The notes under the pieces are model-generated. The model had not been told where the DNA came from and made no database searches. It saw only the letters and a program-made list of their open reading frames with translations. A stretch of 64,000 bases of DNA, taken from contig NZ_FWYD01000010.1 in NCBI RefSeq assembly GCF_900176485.1, positions 45,231 through 109,230 of the forward strand, in the 5' to 3' direction. Source of the stretch: Primorskyibacter flagellatus. GTDB lineage: Bacteria > Pseudomonadota > Alphaproteobacteria > Rhodobacterales > Rhodobacteraceae. This document shows, in pieces, positions 9,674-19,192 of the stretch (position 1 is its first letter; the number at the start of each line of letters is the position of its first letter). A program made the position numbers and the translations under genes.

Positions 9674-11329
9674 ATGGCAGCTTATCAGTACGTCTACCAC
9701 ATGGATGGTGTCTCCAAGACCTATCCCGGCGGCAAGAAATGCTTCGAAAATATCCGGCTCAGCTTCCTGCCCGGCGTGAAGATCGGCGTTGTCGGCGTGA
9801 ACGGCTCGGGTAAGTCCACCCTGATGAAGATCATGGCCGGGATCGACAAGGATTTCACCGGCGAGGCCTGGGCCGCCGAGGGTGCCAAGGTCGGCTATCT
9901 GCCGCAGGAACCCACGCTCGACGAAAGCCTCAGCGTGCGCGAAAATGTCATGCTGGGTGTGGCCTCCAAGCAGGCCAAGCTCGACCGGTTCAACGAATTG
10001 GCGATGAACTACTCGGACGAGACCGCCGACGAGATGGCCGCCCTTCAGGACGAAATCGACAGCAACGACCTGTGGGATCTGGACAGCCAGATCGACGTCG
10101 CGATGGAGGCCCTGCGCTGCCCCCCCGACGATGCCGATGTCACCACGCTGTCGGGCGGTGAAAAGCGCCGCGTCGCGCTGTGCAAGCTGCTGCTTGAAGC
10201 GCCCGACATGCTGCTCTTGGACGAACCGACCAACCACCTTGACGCCGAAACCATCGCCTGGCTGCAAAACCACCTGATCGCCTATAAGGGCACCATCCTG
10301 ATCGTCACCCATGACCGCTATTTCCTGGATGACATCACCGGCTGGATCCTTGAGCTCGATCGCGGCCGCGGCATGCCATATGAGGGCAACTATTCCTCTT
10401 GGCTGGAACAGAAAGCCAAGCGCCTGTCGCAAGAGGCCCGCGAGGACAAGTCCAAGCAAAAGACGCTGGAACGCGAATTGGAATGGATGCAGCAGGGCCA
10501 GAAGGCCCGTCAGGCCAAATCCAAAGCGCGTATTCAGGCCTATGAAGAACTTGCCGGGCAGTCCGAACGCGAAAAAGTCGGAAAAGCTCAGATCGTCATC
10601 CCCAACGGGCCCCGTCTGGGTGCCAAGGTGATCGAGGTCGAGAACCTGAAAAAAGCTATGGGCGACAAGCTGTTGATCGAGAATCTTGACTTCAGCCTGC
10701 CCCCCGGCGGCATTGTCGGCGTGATCGGTCCCAACGGCGCGGGTAAATCAACGCTGTTCAAGATGCTCACCGGGCAGGAACAGCCCGACGAAGGGTCCGT
10801 GTCCTATGGCGACACCGTGCAACTGTCCTATGTTGACCAGTCGCGCGACGACCTGAACGCCGATGACACCGTATGGCAGGCAATCTCGGGCGGTGCCGAA
10901 GTGATCAAGCTGGGCGATGCCGAGGTCAACTCTCGCGCCTATTGCGGATCTTTCAACTTCAAGGGCGGCGACCAGCAGAAGAAGGTCGGCCTGCTGTCAG
11001 GCGGCGAGCGCAACCGCGTTCACATGGCGCGGCTGCTGAAAGAGGGTGGCAACGTGTTGCTGCTGGATGAGCCGACCAACGATCTGGACGTCGAAACCCT
11101 ACGCGCGCTTGAAGATGCGCTGGTGGATTTTGCAGGCTGCGCCGTGGTCATCTCCCACGACCGCTTCTTCCTTGACCGGATCTGCACGCATATGCTCGCC
11201 TTCGAAGGCGACGCGCATGTCGAATGGTTCGAAGGCAACTTCGAAGATTACGAGGAAGACAAGAAACGCCGCCTCGGCGTCGACGCGCTGGAACCGAAAC
11301 GGGTGAAGTTCAAAAAGTTCGTGAGGTGA
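9674..11329 (+). CDS. ettA: Energy-dependent translational throttle protein EttA (ABC-F)
   Basis: The 551-residue cytoplasmic ABC-F ATPase binds the ribosomal E site and couples translation to the ATP/ADP ratio. It has two ABC domains: Walker A GVNGSGKST (near residue 41) with signature LSGGEKRRVALCK, and GPNGAGKST (near 350) with LSGGERNRVHMAR. Both have Walker B LLLDEPTN followed by D and the H-loop. The charged linker between them (Arg/Lys-rich) is the P-site tRNA interaction motif. The start at 9674 gives MAAYQYVYHMDGVSKTYPGG, matching the family; length is close to the 555-residue E. coli protein. The upstream in-frame extension is rejected. Confidence 0.95.
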   Translation: MAAYQYVYHMDGVSKTYPGGKKCFENIRLSFLPGVKIGVVGVNGSGKSTLMKIMAGIDKDFTGEAWAAEGAKVGYLPQEPTLDESLSVRENVMLGVASKQAKLDRFNELAMNYSDETADEMAALQDEIDSNDLWDLDSQIDVAMEALRCPPDDADVTTLSGGEKRRVALCKLLLEAPDMLLLDEPTNHLDAETIAWLQNHLIAYKGTILIVTHDRYFLDDITGWILELDRGRGMPYEGNYSSWLEQKAKRLSQEAREDKSKQKTLERELEWMQQGQKARQAKSKARIQAYEELAGQSEREKVGKAQIVIPNGPRLGAKVIEVENLKKAMGDKLLIENLDFSLPPGGIVGVIGPNGAGKSTLFKMLTGQEQPDEGSVSYGDTVQLSYVDQSRDDLNADDTVWQAISGGAEVIKLGDAEVNSRAYCGSFNFKGGDQQKKVGLLSGGERNRVHMARLLKEGGNVLLLDEPTNDLDVETLRALEDALVDFAGCAVVISHDRFFLDRICTHMLAFEGDAHVEWFEGNFEDYEEDKKRRLGVDALEPKRVKFKKFVR

Positions 11330-11935
11330 GCATAGGTTGCCGGAATCGCAACCAGGCACGGCTATTAACGGTCAAGTAGCAGAGAGCTGGAAATCTCGGC
11401 TACTTGTCCTTGCTGCCCTCACCGCCTTCTCTAGCTTTGACAATATCACTTGCATTGTTTGAATAGGATCAGGACCAGCACGAAAGCAGTGCGCAGGATC
11501 TTGTGATCGTCGGGGGAACAGTATTGGGCGGAGTCAACCGACCGTCGCAACACATTCAATTATATCCCGTTTGAGCAATCGGTCGAGTGCTTCGGCGCGA
11601 ATTCTCCAGCCCATTTCTGGTTCGATTGATCCGCTTTGCAATCCCAAGCCAGCAAGTTGAACGCGATGTTGAACGTATGATTGCTGCGCGTCGTGACCTT
11701 GTGTTTGCCAGTTCTCCATCACGGATATGTCGTTCTGGCGCAGTAAACGCCCAATACAGAACCGGTGTTCGGGCCGGCCTCCTTCAACTTTTCAGTTATC
11801 CATGACTTGCCATAGCTGAGACAGGAGTGTTCTTGGATGTGGCCAACCTCACCATATCAGATTGCTGCCTGCAACTGACTGGACGGCTGTGGAGGATCGT
11901 TCCGGGAATTGGGGGCTGTCGAGTTGGTGAAAGGA
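11330..11935. other. Gene-poor stretch after ettA
   Basis: About 600 bp of lower-GC sequence has no convincing gene. A leftward open frame at 11534-11722 (GTG ATG start, about 62 residues, ending RDIIECVATVG) continues upstream without a stop to about 11780 but without a good start, as in the end of a decayed gene; I do not recognise it. With the tRNA-Arg and its broken relative next door, this looks like the scar of an old insertion, but no integrase or direct repeat is visible. Confidence 0.4.
11373..11406. other. Long hairpin downstream of ettA
   Basis: CAAGTAGC (11373-11380) pairs with GCTACTTG (11399-11406), and inside it GAGA pairs with TCTC around an 8-nt loop, with one opposed mismatch. 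No T-run follows on either strand, so it may be a factor-independent 3'-end stabiliser or part of a structured RNA rather than an intrinsic terminator. Confidence 0.4.
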
Positions 11936-12012
11936 TGGCGGTCCCGACAGGATTCGAACCTGTGACCTCTCGCTTCGGAGGCGAGCACTCTATCCAGCTG
12001 AGCTACGGGACC
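11936..12012 (-). tRNA. tRNA-Arg (anticodon CCG)
   Basis: Read leftwards the 77 bases fold as a full cloverleaf. The acceptor GGTCCCG (12012-12006) pairs with CGGGACC (11946-11940), followed by discriminator G and an encoded CCA (11938-11936). The anticodon loop is CTCCGAA (anticodon CCG) on a CTCGC/GCGAG stem, and the T-loop is GTTCGAATC. It reads CGG codons. Confidence 0.96.
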
Positions 12013-12109
12013 GCGTTTTCAGCGGCGTATCTGTGCGGTTTCTGTACGATCCCGCGATTGCCGTTTTATTTCCATCTTACCTTTCAACGTCTTGCACCCA
12101 TATCCCAAA

Positions 12110-12152
12110 GCCTTCGGAGGGCGACGCTCTGTCCGGTTGAGCTACGAGTGCC
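12110..12152 (-). pseudogene. Broken second tRNA-Arg (5' half only)
   Basis: Read leftwards this starts GGCACTCGTAGCTCAACCGG and goes on through a D-arm and the anticodon loop CTCCGAA. It then loses homology two or three bases into the 3' strand of the anticodon stem. There is no variable loop, T-arm or acceptor 3' strand. It resembles a different tRNA-Arg from the intact one 98 bp away (acceptor GCACTCG against GGTCCCG), so it is not a simple local duplication. A break at the anticodon stem is typical of integrase crossover sites. Confidence 0.7.
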
Positions 12153-12226
12153 TGAGATCGGCGTATAGCCGCCGCGACCTGTGACTGCAATAATAAATTC
12201 CGGCTCAGACGCCAGAGAATTCTCAC

Positions 12227-13447
12227 TCAGCCGAACAAATCGTGGGCCAGTTCAAGCGCGTCGATCAGCACGTCGACCTCCTGCGTGGTGTTATACATGC
12301 CGAAGGACGCCCGGCAGGTGGCGGTAACGCCCAGATGATCCATCAACGGACCTGCGCAGTGATGACCTGCACGCACCGCCACGCCCTTCTTGTCGAGGAT
12401 GGTCGAGATGTCATGCGCATGCGCCGCCCCGTCCAGCGTGAAGGAGAAGATCGCGCCCTTGCCTTTCGCGTGGCCCTGCACCTGAAGCCAGTTCAGCCCG
12501 TCCAGCTTTGATTGCGCATAGTCCCGCAATCCAGCCTCATGTGCAGCGATATTTCTCATGCCGACACCGGTCATGTAATCCAGCGCCGTGCCCAGCCCGA
12601 TCATCTGCACGATGCCGGGCGTACCGGCCTCGAACCGCATCGGCGGGTCGTTATAGGTGATCTCATCCTTGTGAACCTCGCGGATCATGTCGCCACCGCC
12701 CATGAAGGGGCGCATTTCGGCCTGACGGTCGGCACGGATATAAATCGCCCCGGAGCCTGACGGTCCGTAAAGTTTATGCCCGGTGATCGCGTAGAAATCA
12801 CACCCGATCTCGGCCACGTTCACCGGCATATGCACCGCCGCCTGACTGCCATCGACGAGCACCGGAACGCCCTTTTCGCGCGCGCCATCGCAGATCGCTT
12901 TCACGTCCACCATGGTGCCCAGCACGTTGGACATATGGGTGACTGCGATCAGCTTGGTCTTGGGCGTGATCGCATCCAGCAGTTTTTGCGGATCGAGCGC
13001 GCCCGTCTCGTCGACATCGACCCATTTCAGGACAACGCCCTGACGCTCGCGCAGGAAATGCCAGGGCACGATATTGGCGTGATGCTCCATCACTGACAGG
13101 ATGATCTCGTCGCCCGGCTCCATCCGCGGCATGGCCCAGCCATAGGCGACGGTGTTGATGCCTTCGGTCGTGCCGGAATTCATGACGATCTCATGCTCGT
13201 CCATCGCACCAAGAAACTGCGCGATGGTGCCGCGCACCGCTTCATACTTCTCTGTCGCGAGATTGGACAGGTAGTGCAACCCGCGATGCACGTTGGAATA
13301 TTCCTGTGCATAGGCCGTGGTGATGGCATCAATCACAACCTGCGGCTTCTGCGCTGACGCACCGTTGTCCAGATAGACCAGTGGCTTGTTGTTGACCTGC
13401 CGCGAGAGGATCGGAAAGTCGGCTCGGATCTGCGTCACGTCATACAT
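12227..13447 (-). CDS. sufS: Cysteine desulfurase SufS
   Basis: The 406-residue PLP enzyme takes sulfur from cysteine for Fe-S cluster assembly by SufBCD. The PLP lysine is in TGHKLYGPSG and the catalytic cysteine is in RAGHHCAGPL, with the RASFGMYNT segment typical of group II (SufS) desulfurases. It is the last gene of the suf operon, and its ATG overlaps the preceding YIP1-like gene by 8 bp. A second desulfurase of the IscS/NifS group sits at the operon's start. No sufE, sufA or sufT follows in this window. Confidence 0.95.
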   Translation of the reverse strand: MYDVTQIRADFPILSRQVNNKPLVYLDNGASAQKPQVVIDAITTAYAQEYSNVHRGLHYLSNLATEKYEAVRGTIAQFLGAMDEHEIVMNSGTTEGINTVAYGWAMPRMEPGDEIILSVMEHHANIVPWHFLRERQGVVLKWVDVDETGALDPQKLLDAITPKTKLIAVTHMSNVLGTMVDVKAICDGAREKGVPVLVDGSQAAVHMPVNVAEIGCDFYAITGHKLYGPSGSGAIYIRADRQAEMRPFMGGGDMIREVHKDEITYNDPPMRFEAGTPGIVQMIGLGTALDYMTGVGMRNIAAHEAGLRDYAQSKLDGLNWLQVQGHAKGKGAIFSFTLDGAAHAHDISTILDKKGVAVRAGHHCAGPLMDHLGVTATCRASFGMYNTTQEVDVLIDALELAHDLFG

Positions 13448-14030
13448 AGTTGCTTAGTCCCAGTGTAGAAGTCCCGACAAGGGACAGCAGAATTGAAAGG
13501 CCCACCACCGCGCCCAGAAGCGAAATGAAAAGCACGAAGACGGATTTTCCAAGGCTGCCAAACCCATGCGCCGCATCGATAAAGTTAAGCATGACCCACA
13601 GTCCCGCGACAGCTGCCGCGATCACCACAAGAACGCCGGCCCCCGGCAGAGCAAGGCTGATCAGGATCAGCGCCACTTGCATCAGAAAGCGCAGCGCTTG
13701 AAGCCAGATCAGCAGCAGGGCAATGTCTTCGAACTTCGCGGTGCCGCCCATCGCGCGACCGGCCCAAGTGATCACTACGGCAGCCGTGGCCACCGATCCG
13801 CCAAGAAGCAACATGAATGCCAGAGGCGACAGATTTCCGATTGCCACGGAGGGGTCAGGCGGCATGAGGACGGCCATCCCCGCAAAGACCAGCGTGTTCA
13901 ACGCCACGACCAGCGCAAAGGCGGTCAGCAATGCCTCTCGCCCCAACCGGGCAGAGATCAGCAGCCGGGCAATATCGCGCGGTGCCAGCACCGTCTGCAC
14001 CGCAAGCTGAAGGAAGGCTTGCGGGCTCAT
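13440..14030 (-). CDS. YIP1-family membrane protein (second of a pair)
   Basis: This is a 196-residue integral membrane protein with about five hydrophobic segments. It starts MSPQAFLQLAVQTVLAPRDI, a beginning typical of bacterial YIP1-domain proteins. The start at 14030 overlaps the previous gene's stop in ATGA. It lies between sufD and sufS in the same operon. YIP1-domain proteins have no established role in Fe-S biogenesis; linkage to suf is known only as synteny in related bacteria. Confidence 0.75.
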   Translation of the reverse strand: MSPQAFLQLAVQTVLAPRDIARLLISARLGREALLTAFALVVALNTLVFAGMAVLMPPDPSVAIGNLSPLAFMLLLGGSVATAAVVITWAGRAMGGTAKFEDIALLLIWLQALRFLMQVALILISLALPGAGVLVVIAAAVAGLWVMLNFIDAAHGFGSLGKSVFVLFISLLGAVVGLSILLSLVGTSTLGLSNYV

Positions 14031-14530
14031 GCCCCTGCCCCCACGGACGTCTGAGGACGCTCTGCCACCCAGAGGCAACGCGCCCAGAACCAGCCGAAGA
14101 TGGCCAGCCATAGCAACCCGACAAAGCTAAGCGCCGGGCCGGGCCCGATGAAACCGGCCACCAACCCGTTCAGCAACATCAGCGGAGAAGACGCCAGCAC
14201 CGCCCAGAACAATGCCAGACGCGCATCGAACCAGCTTCCGCGCCCTCCAAGCAGGCGCGCAACAAGATGGCTGAGCGCCGCCAGCGCATATAGCATCAGC
14301 GGCGCGATAAAGACCCAGGCCAGCAGCGAGGCCCCCAGCATCGGGTTCAGCTCTTCCCCGGTCAGGTGCGCCTCGCGTGCCAGACGCGGCAGCTGCGCGA
14401 CGAAGATCACCGCGCAGCCCGCCATCACGATGGCAATCGCGCGATCCTCGCGCTGGCCCATCGACAACAGGCGATGCATCACGCGCCCTGGCCCGCGATA
14501 GGTGGCCACGATGTCCTGGGTGACCGGCAC
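14027..14530 (-). CDS. YIP1-like membrane protein (first of a pair)
   Basis: This is a 167-residue protein with four or five membrane segments and the start MPVTQDIVATYRGPGRVMHR. The GTG at 14530-14528 follows the sufD stop by one base, and its own stop overlaps the next gene in ATGA, so it is firmly within the operon. The N-terminal ~40 residues are amphipathic and basic, and the rest is hydrophobic. Function is unknown. Confidence 0.72.
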   Translation of the reverse strand: MPVTQDIVATYRGPGRVMHRLLSMGQREDRAIAIVMAGCAVIFVAQLPRLAREAHLTGEELNPMLGASLLAWVFIAPLMLYALAALSHLVARLLGGRGSWFDARLALFWAVLASSPLMLLNGLVAGFIGPGPALSFVGLLWLAIFGWFWARCLWVAERPQTSVGAGA

Positions 14531-14531
14531 C

Positions 14532-15815
14532 CTATCCGCGCCGCCGCGCGAGCCACGCTTCCATGCGGGTCACGATCTCTTCGGCAAGATCCGGATCCTC
14601 GATTTCCTCTACCGCTTCGGCCAGAAAGGACAGCGTCAGAAGGTCGGTCGCGATCCCATGCGGAATGCCGCGCGCCCGCAGATAGAACAGCGCATCCTCG
14701 TCGATCGCACCCGAGGTGGAGCCATGTGAACAGGCCACATCGTCGGCATAGATCTCCAGCTCTGGCTTGGCGAGAAACTGGCTGTCCCCATCCAGCAAAA
14801 GCGACTGGCTGATCTGATAGCCATCGGTCTTCTGCGCGCCTGCCTTCACAAGGATCTTGCCCTGGAAAACACCGGTCGCACCGTTGCGCAGAACTTTCTT
14901 GAAGACCTGACGGCTTTCGCAATTCACCGCATCATGGGTGATGAACACGGTGTCGTCATGCAGAAAATCGCCGTCGCCCATGCACGCCCCTGCAACATGC
15001 GCAGAGGCATCGTCGCCGGTCAGCTCGATCACGCATTCATTGCGCGTCATCACGCCATTGGCCGTCATGGTGAAGGATTTGAACCGGCTTTCCTGCCCCA
15101 GCCGCGTGAAGATATGCGTGGCGGCCTGACGCTCGTGATCGCGACCCTGAACGCGGACATGGTTGAACGCGGCGTTGTCTGCCACGTCGATCTCCATCAC
15201 CATGTTGCACCGTGCCGCGACGGGGCCGCTTTCCAGCAGGGTCAGCGCCGCGCCCGCGTCCATGCGGATCACATGATGCAGCATGACGTCCGATTTCGGG
15301 TCGGCGTGATGGTAGACAAGCGCGATGGGTTTGGGGGCCGCGCCGGTCACATGGATCAGCACGCCGTCACTCGCAAACGCCGTGTTGAGCGCCGCCAGCG
15401 TGCGCGCGACGGGCGTCTGCCCAGCGGTCTCCAATGTGCCGTACAGATCACGCGCCCAATGGATGTCCGCCGAGCCGGCCTCTGCCAGACGTTCGATGCG
15501 CACATGATCCAGCGCCAGATCGTCAGAGGCAGCAGCATCGAATACACCATCGACGAAAACCAGTTTCAACTGGTCAACCTCACCGAAGACCGGCGCTTCG
15601 TCCGCGTCGAAAATAGCGGCTTCGGCGGCGGTTTCTGCCGTCAGCATGTCGGGCCGGGTGTATTTCCAATACTCATCCCGACGCCCCGGCAGGCCGGTTG
15701 CCTGCACACGGGCCAGCGCATCGCGGCGCGCAGGCTCGGCCCAGCCGCCTTCCGGCAGGCTGAGGGTGGCCAGACGCGCATCTGTCGCGTCCAGTTTTGC
15801 TTGTGCGATTGCCAT
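14532..15815 (-). CDS. sufD: Fe-S cluster scaffold subunit SufD
   Basis: The 427-residue SufD pairs with SufB and SufC to form the SufBC2D scaffold. The N-terminal RRDEYWKYTRPDML segment and the long parallel-beta-helix core are characteristic. So is the C-terminal signature ACSHGSTSGAIDEDALFYLR, which includes the conserved Cys-Ser-His. Its ATG overlaps the sufC stop by one base (TAATG). Length is normal. Confidence 0.95.
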   Translation of the reverse strand: MAIAQAKLDATDARLATLSLPEGGWAEPARRDALARVQATGLPGRRDEYWKYTRPDMLTAETAAEAAIFDADEAPVFGEVDQLKLVFVDGVFDAAASDDLALDHVRIERLAEAGSADIHWARDLYGTLETAGQTPVARTLAALNTAFASDGVLIHVTGAAPKPIALVYHHADPKSDVMLHHVIRMDAGAALTLLESGPVAARCNMVMEIDVADNAAFNHVRVQGRDHERQAATHIFTRLGQESRFKSFTMTANGVMTRNECVIELTGDDASAHVAGACMGDGDFLHDDTVFITHDAVNCESRQVFKKVLRNGATGVFQGKILVKAGAQKTDGYQISQSLLLDGDSQFLAKPELEIYADDVACSHGSTSGAIDEDALFYLRARGIPHGIATDLLTLSFLAEAVEEIEDPDLAEEIVTRMEAWLARRRG

Positions 15816-16570
15816 TACACTGCCTCCGCCAGAATGTCGCCATAGCCGTTTTCTTCGACCTCAAGCGCCAGTTCCGGTCCGCCGGTTTTCACGATCCGTC
15901 CGTTCGACATGATATGCACCACGTCCGGTTTGATGTGGTTCAGCAGACGTTGATAGTGGGTGATGACCAGAAAACCACGGCCTGCGCCACGCAACGCGTT
16001 CACGCCGTCAGCGACCAGCTTCATCGCATCCACATCAAGACCGGAATCGGTCTCGTCCAGAATACACATCTTCGGTTCCAGCATCGCCATTTGCAGGATC
16101 TCGTTGCGCTTTTTCTCGCCACCCGAGAACCCTACATTGACGGGCCGCTTCAGCATCTCCGCATCGATCTGAAGTTCCTTGGCCTTGGCTCTGATTTCCT
16201 TGAGGAATTCTGTCGCGGACATTTCGTCTTCGCCGCGCGCCTTGCGCTGCGCGTTCACAGCCGTGCGCAGAAACGTCATGTTGCCGACGCCGGGGATTTC
16301 CACCGGATATTGAAAGGCTAGGAACAGACCAAGCGACGCACGCTCTTCGGGGTCCAGACCCAGCAGATCCTCGCCTTCCAGCGTGGCCGATCCTTCGGTC
16401 ACATCATAGCCATCGCGACCCGCAAGCACATAGGACAGGGTCGATTTGCCCGATCCGTTTGGCCCCATGATCGCATGTACCTTACCTGCCTCAACGGTCA
16501 GGTTGACGCCTTTGAGGATCTGCTTATCCTCTTCTTCAAGTTCGACGTGCAGGTTCTTGATCTCAAGCAT
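15815..16570 (-). CDS. sufC: Fe-S cluster assembly ATPase SufC
   Basis: The 251-residue soluble ABC ATPase drives the SufBC2D conformational change. Walker A is GPNGSGKST (near residue 36), the signature is FSGGEKKRNEIL and Walker B is CILDETDSGLD, whose DETDSGLD form is specific to SufC among ABC proteins. Gene order here is sufB, ybjQ, a methyltransferase-like gene, then sufC, so two unrelated genes separate the scaffold subunits. Confidence 0.96.
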   Translation of the reverse strand: MLEIKNLHVELEEEDKQILKGVNLTVEAGKVHAIMGPNGSGKSTLSYVLAGRDGYDVTEGSATLEGEDLLGLDPEERASLGLFLAFQYPVEIPGVGNMTFLRTAVNAQRKARGEDEMSATEFLKEIRAKAKELQIDAEMLKRPVNVGFSGGEKKRNEILQMAMLEPKMCILDETDSGLDVDAMKLVADGVNALRGAGRGFLVITHYQRLLNHIKPDVVHIMSNGRIVKTGGPELALEVEENGYGDILAEAV

Positions 16571-16602
16571 TTATTTTCCTTCCGTTGTCCCATCTGGCGC
16601 GC

Positions 16603-17217
16603 TCAGGGGCGCACCATCAACTGCATGATCCGCAAGAGCTGCGCCGGTGGCACGGGTTGCGGTGTTACATCAAACCGGGCCATCCGCCCGGTCATCTCCG
16701 GCGTGCCAAGGAATTCCTCGACCGCATGATAATTCTTGCGCTGCGCGTAGTCATCGAACAGCAGCACCAAGGGACGCTGTGCCATGAATGCCGCCGCCAA
16801 GGCACAGCCTTCGCGGAACCGACCATCCACCAGCACCACATCGGGCTGACGAAATTCCGGCAGGCCCCAGACCTCCAGCGGGTAACGCGGATAGCGCCGC
16901 CACTGACTGTCATCAACCGGACGTCCCCATTCTTTTGTCTCGCCCACATCGGACCAGATCACATCGACTGACGTGCCTTCGCTCGGCGGATTGTCGTTGA
17001 ACCAGGCACGCATCATCTGCGCCCAGCCGTTGTCACTTTCCACCGAGAACACCGTCTTGCCCGGCATCTCGGCCGCCAGCACCGTGGATCCACCACTGCC
17101 ATATTCAAGAATGACCTCTGCCCGCGCGTATTCGGCGCGCAGCAAAGCAGCCTCCGGCACGGGCATGGTCAATTCCGGGCGCGTCTGCCGCGCCTGTGTG
17201 ATGACAGTGGTGTTCAT
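16603..17217 (-). CDS. Class I SAM-dependent methyltransferase-like protein
   Basis: The 204-residue protein has a Rossmann-type start ILEYGSGGST near residue 37 (the SAM-binding glycine loop). It continues with VFSVESDN (strand 2 acidic residue) and DVVLVDGRFREGCALAAAF, the D-G-R pattern of a small group of bacterial proteins annotated as methyltransferases or glycosyltransferase-linked hypotheticals. It lies 32 bp upstream of sufC in the suf operon. Substrate is unknown. Confidence 0.65.
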   Translation of the reverse strand: MNTTVITQARQTRPELTMPVPEAALLRAEYARAEVILEYGSGGSTVLAAEMPGKTVFSVESDNGWAQMMRAWFNDNPPSEGTSVDVIWSDVGETKEWGRPVDDSQWRRYPRYPLEVWGLPEFRQPDVVLVDGRFREGCALAAAFMAQRPLVLLFDDYAQRKNYHAVEEFLGTPEMTGRMARFDVTPQPVPPAQLLRIMQLMVRP

Positions 17218-17220
17218 CGT

Positions 17221-17535
17221 TCAGCCCAGCCGTACCGCCGTCCCACTGGCCGAGACCATCAGCATCGACTGGCCCACGACCTCGTAATCCAGATCAATGC
17301 CGACAACCGCGGTTGCCCCCAACGCGGCGGCCCGGTCCTCCAACTCTCGCAGCGCGGTGTCGCGCGCATCCTGCAACTTGGATTCGTATGCGCCCGACCG
17401 CCCGCCGACAATATCGGTGATCGAGGCAAACACGTCGCGCACGACATTCGCGCCCATGATCGCCTCGCCCACGACGATGCCCTTGTATTCTGCGATGGAA
17501 TACCCCTCGACAGAGTTTGTGGTGGTCAGGATCAT
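17221..17535 (-). CDS. YbjQ/DUF74 family protein
   Basis: This 104-residue protein matches the YbjQ family over its whole length. It has the N-terminal [19 protein letters not shown], the [24 protein letters not shown] core, and the C-terminal [12 protein letters not shown]. The family forms pentameric rings and is often labelled heavy-metal-binding, though the function is unproven. The stop lies 3 bp before the methyltransferase-like gene. Its place between sufB and sufC is suggestive but not proof of an iron-sulfur role. Confidence 0.88.
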   Translation of the reverse strand: MILTTTNSVEGYSIAEYKGIVVGEAIMGANVVRDVFASITDIVGGRSGAYESKLQDARDTALRELEDRAAALGATAVVGIDLDYEVVGQSMLMVSASGTAVRLG

Positions 17536-17639
17536 GTCCGTTCTCCTGTCAGGAATTTGGCGCTTGCCTTGGAACGCTGGTCTTTTTGAACCGGTGCCCT
17601 TGCAGAACCGACGCCGTGAACAGCGCGTTTATCGCCTGG

Positions 17640-19163
17640 TCACCCCACCGACCCTTCCAGCGAGATCGCAACCAGCTGTTGTGCTTCCATGGCAAATTCC
17701 ATCGGCAGGGCTTGCAACACCTCTTTGGCGAACCCGTTGACAATCAGCGCGACGGCCTCTTCCTCGTCCATGCCGCGCTGACGGCAATAGAACATCTGGT
17801 CGTCATCCACCTTGGACGTGGTCGCCTCATGCTCTACCCGGCTCGAATTGTTGCGCACCTCGATATAGGGCACGGTATGCGCCCCGCATTTGTCGCCGAT
17901 CAGCAGGCTGTCGCATTGCGTATAGTTGCGCGATTCCTTCGCCTTGGGGTGCATCGAGACAAGCCCGCGATAGGTGTTCTGCGCCACGCCCGCCGAAATC
18001 CCCTTGGACACGATGCGCGACTTGGTGCGCTTGCCCAAATGCACCATCTTGGTGCCGGTATCGGCCTGCTGGTGGTGGTTGGTGATGGCAATCGAGTAGA
18101 ACTCGCCCTGGCTGTCATCGCCGCGCAGGATGCAGGACGGGTATTTCCACGTCACGGCAGAGCCGGTCTCGACCTGCGTCCACATCACCTTGGCCCGGTC
18201 GCCCCGGCAATCGGCGCGCTTCGTGACGAAATTGTAGATCCCGCCCTTGCCATTCTCGTCCCCCGGATACCAGTTCTGCACCGTGGAATATTTCACCTCG
18301 GCATCTTCCTCGATGATGATCTCCACCACCGCAGCGTGAAGCTGCGAGGTGTCGCGCATCGGGGCGGTGCAGCCTTCAAGATAGCTGACATAAGAGCCCT
18401 TGTCGGCAATGATCAGCGTCCGTTCGAACTGCCCCGTGTTCTCGGCGTTGATCCGGAAATACGTGGACAGCTCCATCGGGCAGCGCACGCCCGGTGGCAC
18501 GTAGACAAACGACCCGTCGCTGAACACGGCGCTGTTCAATGTCGCATAGAAGTTGTCCGACACCGGCACAACGGAGCCGAGGTACTTCTTCACCAGATCG
18601 GGATGGTCGCGGATCGCCTCGGAGATCGAACAGAAGATCACGCCGGCGGCTTTCAGCTCTTTCTGGAAGGTCGTGCCGACGGATACGGAATCGAACACCG
18701 CATCCACTGCAACCTTGCGGCCTTCTGCGGGCGCGGCCTCTGCCCCTTCGACACCGGCAAGGATCATCTGCTCCTTTAACGGAATGCCCAGCTTCTTGTA
18801 GGTGTCCAACAGTTTTGGATCGACGTCATCCAGAGACTTGGGCTTTTCGGCCATGCTTTTGGGACGGGCATAGTAATACTGGTCCTGAAAGTCGATCTCG
18901 GGATAATCGACCATCGCCCAGTCCGGCTCTTCCTTCTGCAACCAGCGATCGTAAGCCGCCAACCGCCAGTCGGTCATCCATTCCGGTTCGCCGTTTTTGT
19001 CCGAGATCAGCCGCACGATATCCGGAGTCAGCCCTTTGGGGGCATATTCCATCTCGATCTCGGTGTTCCAGCCGTACTTGTACTTGCCGCCAACCTCACG
19101 CACCGCGTCAACGGTCTCGCGGTCCACGCCTTCCTTGACGTTTGTGGTATCCAATGCCGACAT
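17640..19163 (-). CDS. sufB: Fe-S cluster scaffold subunit SufB
   Basis: The 507-residue SufB carries the nascent cluster in SufBC2D. It shows the family's long N-terminal region ([20 protein letters not shown]), the beta-helix core and the C-terminal [21 protein letters not shown] with conserved Glu, His and Cys residues. The start at 19163 has AAGGAGACAG just upstream. It follows the cysteine desulfurase gene by 29 bp. Confidence 0.96.
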   Translation of the reverse strand: MSALDTTNVKEGVDRETVDAVREVGGKYKYGWNTEIEMEYAPKGLTPDIVRLISDKNGEPEWMTDWRLAAYDRWLQKEEPDWAMVDYPEIDFQDQYYYARPKSMAEKPKSLDDVDPKLLDTYKKLGIPLKEQMILAGVEGAEAAPAEGRKVAVDAVFDSVSVGTTFQKELKAAGVIFCSISEAIRDHPDLVKKYLGSVVPVSDNFYATLNSAVFSDGSFVYVPPGVRCPMELSTYFRINAENTGQFERTLIIADKGSYVSYLEGCTAPMRDTSQLHAAVVEIIIEEDAEVKYSTVQNWYPGDENGKGGIYNFVTKRADCRGDRAKVMWTQVETGSAVTWKYPSCILRGDDSQGEFYSIAITNHHQQADTGTKMVHLGKRTKSRIVSKGISAGVAQNTYRGLVSMHPKAKESRNYTQCDSLLIGDKCGAHTVPYIEVRNNSSRVEHEATTSKVDDDQMFYCRQRGMDEEEAVALIVNGFAKEVLQALPMEFAMEAQQLVAISLEGSVG

Positions 19164-19192
19164 GTCTGTCTCCTTCGCTCGAATCCCGGGCC

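Noticed and set aside
11827..12168. Rightward 113-codon frame
   Set aside because: It runs antisense through tRNA-Arg and the broken tRNA.
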